Positions 1 to 5,143 of a stretch of 5,143 nucleotides of DNA are shown piece after piece. The DNA comes from Azonexaceae bacterium (GTDB lineage Bacteria > Pseudomonadota > Gammaproteobacteria > Burkholderiales > Rhodocyclaceae): NCBI GenBank assembly GCA_009469665.1, contig SSTB01000205.1, positions 1-5,143 of the forward strand, read 5' to 3'. The translations under genes were made by a program, and so were the position numbers. Each line of letters opens with the position of its first letter. The stretch's first letter is position 1. The notes under the pieces are model-generated. The model did no database searches, had not been told where the DNA came from, and saw only the letters and a list, made by a program, of their open reading frames with translations.

Positions 1-81
1 CCTGCTGCAAAATTTGCTCATCAGGCCAGCCCAGCTTCGGCCGACAAGCATGACAGCGCTCGTTCAGCCCCTCAAGTTGCC

Positions 82-115
82 AATGGCCGGCCTGCAATCA
101 GAACTGGCCATTTTT
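82..115 (+). terminator. possible intrinsic terminator of an upstream gene
   Basis: Seven-base perfect arms AATGGCC (82-88) and GGCCATT (106-112) enclose a 17-nt loop, and a T5 run (111-115) overlaps the end of the right arm. This is the geometry of a modest rho-independent terminator reading on the + strand, and would suit a gene that ends before the window. The stem is short and the loop long, and no upstream coding region is visible, so it could equally be a chance inverted repeat in GGCC-rich DNA. Confidence 0.35.
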
Positions 116-130
116 CATAGTGAGACCACC

Positions 131-234
131 GTCGGCTTTGGCCGAACTACGGTCGCAATGCTCGAGAGTTACTAACGGTAAATGATTTTATCAGGTATGA
201 CTCTGGGGGGCAGAAAGTCGGCCTTGGCCAACTA
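131..234 (+). repeat. imperfect direct repeat pair, GGCC-centred
   Basis: GTCGGCTTTGGCCGAACTA (131-149) recurs as GTCGGCCTTGGCCAACTA (217-234) with one substitution and one single-base deletion. Each copy is itself near-palindromic: TCGGC-TTTG-GCCGA in the first, and AGT-C-GGCC-TT-GGCC-A-ACT in the second with one mismatched pair. A related core, TTCGGCCGA, lies at 36-44. The copies are 86 bases apart start to start. Function is unknown; they may belong to a dispersed intergenic repeat family or be a regulator site. Confidence 0.5.
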
Positions 235-385
235 GCGCCCCTCAGCCCAGAGCGGCGGTTGGCATAAATCGCGGAATGGATCCGCTCTCAGGCTCCGTAT
301 CCAGTCAGTTACGGACGACAAAAACTGTTCCGGTAGGAAATTAAGCCATCTGTACGTAATTCAACCTATGCTGCGGTGATCAAAT

Positions 386-399
386 TTGCCCCATATCAG
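386..399 (+). promoter_or_regulatory. candidate FNR/Dnr-family box upstream of nirS
   Basis: TTGCCCCATATCAG matches the FNR/Dnr/Nnr consensus TTGAT-N4-ATCAA at 7 of 10 half-site positions (TTG of the left half, ATCA of the right). Its centre at 392.5 would place a class II (-41.5) transcription start near 434, giving a leader of about 32 nt before the nirS ATG; that start is inferred, not seen. No convincing -10 hexamer is visible. Anaerobic, NO-responsive control by this regulator family is usual for nirS, which is why the degenerate match is listed. Confidence 0.4.
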
Positions 400-454
400 G
401 GGCGCATTAGATGCCCCGAGCAGTTACCCAACAGTCCTGTTTTTTTTAACGAAA

Positions 455-462
455 AGGGACGG
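455..462 (+). promoter_or_regulatory. ribosome binding site of nirS
   Basis: AGGGA at 455-459 lies six bases before the ATG at 466. It decides the start: the in-frame GTG at 376 would add 30 residues with no export character, whereas ATG 466 opens directly into a textbook signal peptide. Confidence 0.75.
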
Positions 463-465
463 AAA

Positions 466-2139
466 ATGGTTAAGTACTTGGGTAGGGGTGCGGGGCTATT
501 GGCGCTTTCGCTCGCCGCTTCGATGGCATTTGCTGCCGATGCACCGACGTTGTCGCCAGACGCAAAAAGCGCCAGTGGAAAAATCTATTTCGAGCGTTGT
601 GCCGGTTGCCACGGCATGCTGCGCAAGGGGGCGACAGGGAAGAACCTCGAACCAGCCTGGTCGCGCAAGGAAGCGGATGGCCGTCTGGTCGAGGGAGGAA
701 CTCAGAAACTCGGTCAGTCACGGCTGGAGAAGATCATCAGCTACGGCACCGAGGGCGGCATGCCGAATTTCGACGATATCTTGTCGAAAGACGAAATCAA
801 GAACATGGCCGCCTACATTCAGATGTCGCCTGACGCGCCGCCGGAATGGAGCCTGAAGGATATTCAAGGGACGTGGAAGCTGCATGTTCCGGTCGACCAG
901 CGGCCGACGCGGAAGATGAATAACGTCAACCTCAACAATATCTTCTCGGTCACGTTGCGCGATGCCGGTGAGGTGGCGCTGATTGATGGTGATACCAAGC
1001 AGATCTGGGGCATCGTCAAGACCGGTTACGCGGTGCATATTTCGCGCCTGTCGCTGTCCGGCCGTTACATCCACGTTGTAGGTCGTGATGGTCGCCTGGA
1101 CATGATCGACCTGTGGTTCGAGAAGCCGACGGTGGTCGCCACGGTCAAGGCCGGCATGGAGACGCGCTCGGTTGAAACCTCCAAAGCCAAGGGCTTTGAA
1201 GACAAGTACGTCATCGTCGGCTCCTACTGGCCGCCGCAGTACACCATTCTCGACGGCATGACGCTGGAACCCCTGAAGAACGTCTCGACGCGTGGCGTGA
1301 CGGTGGATGGCGACTATCACCAGGAACCGCGCGTGGCCTCCATCGTGGCCTCGACGACCAAGCCGGAGTTCCTGGTCAGCGTCAAGGAAACCGGGATGGT
1401 CAAGATGGTGGATTATTCCGACCTGACCAACCTCCGGGAAACGACCATCAATACCGCCAAGTTCCTGCATGACGGCGGCTATGACGCGACCAAGCGCTAT
1501 TTCCTGGTGGCGGCCAATGCCTCGAACAAAGTCGCTGTGGTCGACGTCAAGGAAGGCAAATTCACCGCGCTGGTCGATACCGCCAAGATTCCGCACCCGG
1601 GACGCGGCGCCAACATTGAACATCCCAAGTACGGGCCGGTGTGGGCCACCTCCCATCTTGGCGCCGATGTCATCACGCTGATCGGTACGGACCCGGAGAA
1701 GCATCCCCAGCATGCCTGGAAGGTGGTTCAGGAGCTCAAGAACCACGGGGCCAACTCGCTGTTCGTGAAGACCCATCCGAAGTCTGACAACCTGTGGGCA
1801 GATTCGCCGCTGAACCCGGATTCGAAACTGGCCGGTTCGGTCACCGTCTATCGTGTCTCCGAACTGGGCAATCCGAACCCGCAGCCTGAGGTAATCGACA
1901 TTGCAGCGGCGGCTAACCTGGGCAAGACCAAGGGTATTCAGCGTGTCGTCCAGGGGGAGTACAACCAGAATGGTGATGAGATCTGGTTCTCTGTATGGAC
2001 CGGCAACAAGACAGAGCCGTCGGCTATCGTGGTGATCGATGACAAGACGCGCAAGGTCAAGACGGTGATCAAGGACAAACGACTCGTCACGCCGACCGGA
2101 AAGTTCAACGTCTTCAATACGCAGCACGACGTCTATTAA
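466..2139 (+). CDS. nirS: cytochrome cd1 nitrite reductase (NirS)
   Basis: Periplasmic respiratory nitrite reductase, reducing nitrite to nitric oxide with one electron, normally from a cytochrome c or a cupredoxin. From ATG 466 the product has 557 residues, close to family length. Residues 1-23 form a Sec signal peptide (basic start, hydrophobic core, AFA cleavage site). The cytochrome c domain has CAGCH at 45-49 and a likely axial Met99 (GGMPNF). The rest is the eight-bladed heme d1 propeller. It contains GYAVHISRLS with the d1 iron ligand His191, YWPPQY at 254-259, and the two active-site histidines His335 (FLHDGG) and His377 (PHPGRGAN), 42 residues apart as in Pseudomonas aeruginosa NirS (327/369). 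The C-terminus PTGKFNVFNTQHDVY is typical. These residues distinguish it from the paralogues NirF and NirN. It appears intact, has its own terminator, and is transcribed separately from nosZ. Heme d1 biosynthesis genes are not adjacent on the visible side. Confidence 0.97.
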   Translation: MVKYLGRGAGLLALSLAASMAFAADAPTLSPDAKSASGKIYFERCAGCHGMLRKGATGKNLEPAWSRKEADGRLVEGGTQKLGQSRLEKIISYGTEGGMPNFDDILSKDEIKNMAAYIQMSPDAPPEWSLKDIQGTWKLHVPVDQRPTRKMNNVNLNNIFSVTLRDAGEVALIDGDTKQIWGIVKTGYAVHISRLSLSGRYIHVVGRDGRLDMIDLWFEKPTVVATVKAGMETRSVETSKAKGFEDKYVIVGSYWPPQYTILDGMTLEPLKNVSTRGVTVDGDYHQEPRVASIVASTTKPEFLVSVKETGMVKMVDYSDLTNLRETTINTAKFLHDGGYDATKRYFLVAANASNKVAVVDVKEGKFTALVDTAKIPHPGRGANIEHPKYGPVWATSHLGADVITLIGTDPEKHPQHAWKVVQELKNHGANSLFVKTHPKSDNLWADSPLNPDSKLAGSVTVYRVSELGNPNPQPEVIDIAAAANLGKTKGIQRVVQGEYNQNGDEIWFSVWTGNKTEPSAIVVIDDKTRKVKTVIKDKRLVTPTGKFNVFNTQHDVY

Positions 2140-2157
2140 TTAGCCAGTAATCGACTG

Positions 2158-2184
2158 AAAGCCCCGCTGGAAGGCGGGGCTTTT
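2158..2184 (+). terminator. intrinsic terminator of nirS
   Basis: Perfect 10-bp arms AAAGCCCCGC (2158-2167) and GCGGGGCTTT (2174-2183) flank a 6-nt loop, and a T4 run ends at 2184. It begins 18 bases after the nirS stop codon. The strong GC stem followed by T residues fits rho-independent termination, and implies that nirS is monocistronic and that nosZ has its own promoter. The T run is short and interrupted (TTTTGCCTTT), so some read-through is possible. Confidence 0.85.
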
Positions 2185-2333
2185 GCCTTTCTGGGTCATG
2201 GATTTGGGCGTTCTATCCTCATTCTGATCTGTGCTGGTTGGAAATAGCTGCGGCTGTAACTGTGTACAGAAAATATGAACCCGACTGTTACCAAATGGCT
2301 CATTTACCCCATGTTCTACTGACGTGGTCGGGT

Positions 2334-2401
2334 AAGCCAAAAATGGCTTGAAGCAGCCTTCCTGTCAGAGGCTGCGCTCCCGAGTGCGTGCATATGCACG
2401 C
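2334..2401 (+). repeat. three consecutive inverted repeats in the nosZ leader
   Basis: Three inverted repeats fall within 68 bases. The first is AAGCCA/TGGCTT (2334-2339 and 2344-2349, A4 loop). The second is GCAGCCT/AGGCTGC (2353-2359 and 2369-2375, 9-nt loop). The third is the perfect 16-bp palindrome GCGTGCATATGCACGC (2386-2401), ending 30 bases before the nosZ ATG. They may be operator sites for a dimeric regulator or structured 5' leader RNA; the sequence does not decide which. No FNR-type box or convincing -35/-10 pair was found between the nirS terminator and nosZ. Confidence 0.6.
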
Positions 2402-2420
2402 CGATCGACACGTAATCTTA

Positions 2421-2427
2421 AGGGGAG
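2421..2427 (+). promoter_or_regulatory. ribosome binding site of nosZ
   Basis: AGGGGAG lies four bases before the ATG at 2432 and is the strongest Shine-Dalgarno sequence in the window. It fixes the start. A longer in-frame reading from TTG 2348 would translate the hairpin-rich leader as an arginine-rich tail ahead of the signal peptide, and has no ribosome binding site. Confidence 0.8.
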
Positions 2428-2431
2428 AAAA

Positions 2432-4729
2432 ATGCGTGCATTACCCAGGCGTCCCTTGGCGCTGTTTACCCTAATTGGGCTAGCTGCCGGCCTGTCCGGC
2501 GCAACCATTGCCGCCGAGTCGCTTCAGGATGTATTAAAGCGCCGTAACCTGTCGCAACAGGATTTGCTGGCCGCAGCGAAAACCTACGTGCCAACCGGCA
2601 AGCGCGACGAATTCATTGCCTTCTCGTCGGGTGGTCAGTCCGGTCAGGTCCTCGTCTACGGGATTCCATCCATGCGGATTCTCAAATACATCGGCGTTTT
2701 CACCCCGGAGCCCTGGCAAGGCTACGGCTACGACGAAAGTTCCAAGGCCGTGCTGGCTCAGGGCAACATCGATGGACGCAAGATCACCTGGGGCGATTCG
2801 CACCATCCGGCCATGTCGGAGACGCAAGGCAAGTACGACGGCCAGTTCCTGTTCATCAACGACAAGGCCAACCCGCGGATCGCCGTAATCGACCTGCGGG
2901 ATTTCGAGACCAAGCAGCTGGTCGCCAACCCAATCTTCAAGTCGGAGCACGGTGGCGCCTTCGTGACGCCGAATACCGAATACGTCATCGAAGCGGCTCA
3001 GTACGCTACGCCGTTTGAGAACAAGAAGTTTGTTCCCCTTGAAGAGTTCAACGAGAAGTATCGCGGCGGGGTCACCTACTGGAAATTCGACCGCAAGGAA
3101 GGGCGCATCGTCCCGAAGGACTCTTTCTCGGTTGAGTTGCCACCCTATTCGCAGGATTTGTCTGACGCCGGCAAAGGACCATCCGATGGTTGGTCTTTCA
3201 CTAACTCCTTCTGTTCAGAACGCTATGTCGGCGGTATCGAAAAGGGCCGTCCACCGTACGAGGCAGGCTGTTCGGCCAAAGATACCGACTACATGCATAT
3301 CGTGAATTGGAAGAAGGCGGCGGAACTCGTTGCGCAAGGCAAAGCAAAGAAGATCAATGGTCACAACGTGATCATGATGGATACGGCTATCAAGGAAGGC
3401 ATCCTCTTCCTGGTTCCCGAACCCAAGTCGCCTCACGGTGTCATGCTCTCGCCGGATGGTAAGTTCATCACTGTGTCCGGCAAGCTGGACACCCACGTCT
3501 CGGTCTATTCCTGGGAAAAAATCCAGGCAGCGATCAAGTCTGGCCGCTTTGAGGGCAAGGACCCTTATGGCATTCCGGTCATCAGCATGAAGGAGACCCT
3601 GCATAAGCAGGTGCAACTGGGGCTTGGGCCATTGCATACCCAATATGATGCAAAGGCTTGTGTCGCTTACACCTCCCTCTATGTCGATTCTCAGGTTGTC
3701 AAATGGGACTACTGCGAGGGGCGTGTTCTCGACAAGATTGCGGTCCACTACAACATTGGTCACCTGATGACCATGGAAGGCGACAGTACCGAGCCGAAGG
3801 GTAAGTATCTGGTGGCGATGAACAAGCTTTCCATTGATCGTTTCAATCCTGTTGGGCCTTTGCACCCTCAGAATCATCAACTGATCGATATCACCGATGA
3901 CAAGATGCAGTTGCTCTACGACATGCCGATTCCGTTGGGTGAGCCGCATTACGTCGTCGGTATCGATGCGTCGAAACTCAAGCCGGGTGTGCGCTACAAG
4001 GTGGGCACCGATTCGCGTACCGACAAGCCGCACCCTGGTGCCGTGCGGGCCGGTGAGGAAAAAACGGTCAAGAAGGGCAACAAGGTCGAGGTCTTCGGCA
4101 CATTGATTCGCTCCCATATCACCCCCGAAACCATCGAGGCTGAAGTGGGTGATGAAATCACCGTGCACCTGACCAACCTTGAACGTGCCCAGGATGAAAC
4201 CCACGGCTTCGCCGTCGATACCTTTGATGTCCATGCTTCCGTGGAGCCGGGCAAGACGGTTACCGTCAAGTTCAAGGCCGACAAGGAGGGCGTGTACCCG
4301 TACTACTGCACAGAGTTTTGCTCAGCGTTGCATCTGGAAATGCAGGGTTATCTCCTGATCAAGCCTAAGGGCTGGAAGCCCACCAAAGTTGCTGCTGCCG
4401 AACAGACGGTCTATACGGAGGATGACTACAAGAAGCAATTGAAGAAGGTGGCGGAAACCCAGGCGGTCATCGACCAAGTCGTTGCCTACATCACCAGCGT
4501 CAATTACCGCGACTTTCCGGATGCGGTCAACTTGATGGACGATGCCGTTGATCAGTTGAACAAGACCAAAGAGACGCGTACCAAGGCCGAGGATGCTGCC
4601 AAGAAGAAGGATTGGCAGCAAGCAACGCTGTGGGCCGAGCAGATCTGGCAATACCAGGTCAAGGCGGCTGATATTGGTATTCGAGCCAAGACCTATCTTG
4701 AGCAGAACGGCGGCAAGAAAATCAAGTAG
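2432..4729 (+). CDS. nosZ: nitrous oxide reductase, clade II type (NosZ)
   Basis: Periplasmic copper enzyme reducing N2O to N2 with two electrons, the last step of denitrification. From ATG 2432 it has 765 residues, well over the roughly 640 of classical NosZ. Residues 1-27 are an export signal. The N-terminal propeller carries the CuZ histidines: His124/His125 (DSHHPAMS), His173 (EHGGAF), His335 (SPHGVMLSPDG), His402 (LGPLHTQYD), His439 or 444 (HYNIGH) and His506 (GEPHYV). The cupredoxin domain (about 560-645) has the CuA ligands His591 (THGF), Cys626, Cys630, His634 and Met637 in CTEFCSALHLEM. Clade I has Trp where this has Glu628. The motif variants and non-classical signal point to clade II, whose members usually use Sec; an Arg6-Arg7 pair leaves a trace of Tat-like character. 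Residues from about 650 to 765 form a Lys/Gln/Ala-rich helical extension with no CXXCH, unlike the heme domain of Wolinella NosZ. The gene is intact. Confidence 0.96.
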   Translation: MRALPRRPLALFTLIGLAAGLSGATIAAESLQDVLKRRNLSQQDLLAAAKTYVPTGKRDEFIAFSSGGQSGQVLVYGIPSMRILKYIGVFTPEPWQGYGYDESSKAVLAQGNIDGRKITWGDSHHPAMSETQGKYDGQFLFINDKANPRIAVIDLRDFETKQLVANPIFKSEHGGAFVTPNTEYVIEAAQYATPFENKKFVPLEEFNEKYRGGVTYWKFDRKEGRIVPKDSFSVELPPYSQDLSDAGKGPSDGWSFTNSFCSERYVGGIEKGRPPYEAGCSAKDTDYMHIVNWKKAAELVAQGKAKKINGHNVIMMDTAIKEGILFLVPEPKSPHGVMLSPDGKFITVSGKLDTHVSVYSWEKIQAAIKSGRFEGKDPYGIPVISMKETLHKQVQLGLGPLHTQYDAKACVAYTSLYVDSQVVKWDYCEGRVLDKIAVHYNIGHLMTMEGDSTEPKGKYLVAMNKLSIDRFNPVGPLHPQNHQLIDITDDKMQLLYDMPIPLGEPHYVVGIDASKLKPGVRYKVGTDSRTDKPHPGAVRAGEEKTVKKGNKVEVFGTLIRSHITPETIEAEVGDEITVHLTNLERAQDETHGFAVDTFDVHASVEPGKTVTVKFKADKEGVYPYYCTEFCSALHLEMQGYLLIKPKGWKPTKVAAAEQTVYTEDDYKKQLKKVAETQAVIDQVVAYITSVNYRDFPDAVNLMDDAVDQLNKTKETRTKAEDAAKKKDWQQATLWAEQIWQYQVKAADIGIRAKTYLEQNGGKKIK

Positions 4730-4755
4730 TCAATGACGTAGTCTGTAACCCGTTC

Positions 4756-4812
4756 AATCGGAGGGCGTGCATCCCCCCCAATCCCTCTCCTCGCACGCCC
4801 TCCGATTTTTTT
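4756..4812 (+). terminator. strong terminator-like hairpin between nosZ and the cytochrome c gene
   Basis: Perfect 15-bp arms (4756-4770, AATCGGAGGGCGTGC, and 4793-4807, its exact reverse complement) flank a C-rich 22-nt loop. A T7 run (4806-4812) overlaps the end of the right arm. It starts 26 bases after the nosZ stop and its T run ends four bases before the next ATG. By form it is a rho-independent terminator. Because a co-directional gene follows at once, it may work as an attenuator or as an mRNA-stabilising 3' end for nosZ, with partial read-through supplying the downstream genes. Confidence 0.85.
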
Positions 4813-4816
4813 CGAC

Positions 4817-5134
4817 ATGATAACTATCCCAATCCGACTTGCCGCTTGCGGCCTATTGCTCTCGCTAGCCTTCGCTGCCAGCGCCCAGAATGGTGTTTCC
4901 ATTGCCCAGTCACTGGCAGCAACCTGTGCCAACTGCCACGGCACCAACGGTCGCCTTCCTGCGCAGCAAGACGTGCCGGCGCTTGCCGGCCGATCAGCGG
5001 AATGGATTCGCCAACAAGTCACGGCATTTCGCAATTACGGCCGCGCTTCCACGGTCATGCAGCAGATTGTCAGGGGTTACAGCGACGAAGAGATCGAACT
5101 GATAGCCAACTACTTGGCAAAGAATGGCGGCTGA
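4817..5134 (+). CDS. exported monoheme class I cytochrome c, flavocytochrome c subunit-like
   Basis: A 105-residue periplasmic electron carrier. Residues 1-23 are a Sec signal peptide ending ASA before Gln24. The mature protein of about 82 residues has one heme site, CANCH (37-41), a PALAGR stretch (54-59), a likely axial Met81 (STVMQQI) and the closing helix YSDEEIELIANYLAK. The pattern of CANCHGTNG, an AFR..GR.STVM segment and GYSDEEI resembles the cytochrome subunit of flavocytochrome c sulfide dehydrogenase (FccA) and the c553/c4-like family. It follows nosZ, so it may donate electrons to NosZ or pair with a flavoprotein encoded next; both are inferences. No Shine-Dalgarno sequence precedes ATG 4817: the bases before it are the terminator-like T run and right arm. 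The signal peptide and lack of any other in-frame ATG, GTG or TTG back to the stop at 4739 still favour this start. Confidence 0.88.
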   Translation: MITIPIRLAACGLLLSLAFAASAQNGVSIAQSLAATCANCHGTNGRLPAQQDVPALAGRSAEWIRQQVTAFRNYGRASTVMQQIVRGYSDEEIELIANYLAKNGG

Positions 5135-5137
5135 ACC

Positions 5138-5143
5138 ATGCGA
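5138..5143 (+). CDS. possible start of the next gene, cut by the window end
   Basis: ATG CGA begins three bases after the stop of the cytochrome gene, the close spacing expected inside an operon. Only Met-Arg is visible, so the product cannot be identified. Given the FccA-like neighbour, an FccB-like flavoprotein (often starting with a basic Tat signal) is one possibility, and a nos accessory protein or second cytochrome another; this is speculation. GGCGG at 5126-5130 is a weak candidate ribosome binding site. Confidence 0.35.

Larger units (their letters stand above)
1..375. other. non-coding region upstream of nirS
   Basis: No credible gene is seen here on either strand: no long open frame with a start and ribosome binding site, and no recognisable protein motif. 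The stretch is rich in GGCC-containing short inverted repeats (for example 35-48, 131-149, 217-234). It also holds an imperfect hairpin with AGAGCGG (249-255) facing CCGCTCT (282-288). It may be the intergenic boundary of the denitrification cluster. The repeat character resembles dispersed intergenic repeats rather than decayed coding DNA, but this is an impression and cannot be proved from one window. Confidence 0.6.

Noticed and set aside
351..364. TGTACGTAATTCAA as a second FNR-type box before nirS
   Set aside because: Only the right half resembles the consensus; the left half matches at one position.
376..465. N-terminal extension of nirS from GTG 376
   Set aside because: It has no ribosome binding site, overlaps the candidate regulator box, and would put 30 non-signal residues before a clear signal peptide starting at ATG 466.
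718..2127. Long open frame of 469 codons on the minus strand opposite nirS
   Set aside because: It is antisense to a fully convincing nirS, and its translation shows no recognisable domain; a by-product of GC-rich codon use.
466..2139. NirN or NirF instead of NirS
   Set aside because: The GYAVHISRLS segment, both active-site histidines (335 and 377) and the C-terminal PTGKFNV motif match catalytic NirS; NirF and NirN diverge at these sites.
2238..2270. Possible sigma-70 promoter for nosZ starting with TTGGAA at 2238
   Set aside because: No -10 hexamer of reasonable quality occurs at 16-18 bases spacing, so it was not listed as a promoter.
2140..2340. Minus-strand open frame of 66 codons between nirS and nosZ
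   Set aside because: It spans the nirS terminator, lacks a recognisable motif, and has no clear ribosome binding site.
2348..2431. N-terminal extension of nosZ from TTG 2348
   Set aside because: It translates the inverted-repeat leader into an arginine-rich segment; AGGGGAG just before ATG 2432 and the signal peptide there mark the true start.
3215..4234. Open frame of 339 codons on the minus strand opposite nosZ
   Set aside because: It lies wholly within the conserved nosZ coding sequence and its translation shows no coherent motif.
4693..5034. Minus-strand open frame of 113 codons across the nosZ end and the cytochrome gene
   Set aside because: It runs antisense through the terminator-like hairpin and the heme-binding cytochrome gene and has no recognisable protein features.

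Overview
The window is a denitrification locus from a Gram-negative bacterium. By sequence character it is most likely a betaproteobacterium of the Rhodocyclales (Dechloromonas/Azonexus/Accumulibacter-like). That placement is inferred from the combination of an nirS-type nitrite reductase with a clade II ('atypical') nitrous oxide reductase and moderate-to-high GC; nothing in the window proves the taxon. All supported genes read on the + strand and encode exported redox proteins.

Layout: 1-465 is non-coding, with a possible upstream terminator (82-115), a GGCC-rich imperfect repeat (131-149 and 217-234), a candidate FNR/Dnr-type box (386-399) and a Shine-Dalgarno site. nirS (466-2139) encodes cytochrome cd1 nitrite reductase and ends in a strong intrinsic terminator (2158-2184). 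A leader of about 250 bases follows, its last 100 bases rich in inverted repeats, including a perfect 16-bp palindrome. nosZ (2432-4729) encodes a 765-residue nitrous oxide reductase with all expected CuZ and CuA ligands, plus a helical C-terminal extension that carries no heme motif. A 15-bp-stem terminator-like hairpin with a T7 tract (4756-4812) separates nosZ from a small exported monoheme cytochrome c (4817-5134) resembling the cytochrome subunit of flavocytochrome c. A further start codon at 5138 suggests another gene continuing past the window end.

Together the genes cover two periplasmic steps of denitrification: nitrite to NO (NirS) and N2O to N2 (NosZ). The small cytochrome is a plausible electron carrier for NosZ or for the product of the next gene. 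NO reductase, the heme d1 biosynthesis genes and the nos maturation genes are not in this window. The most unusual features are regulatory and architectural: the terminator-like hairpin directly against the cytochrome start codon, the structured nosZ leader, and the NosZ C-terminal extension. I found no wholly novel system, mobile element, CRISPR array or RNA gene.
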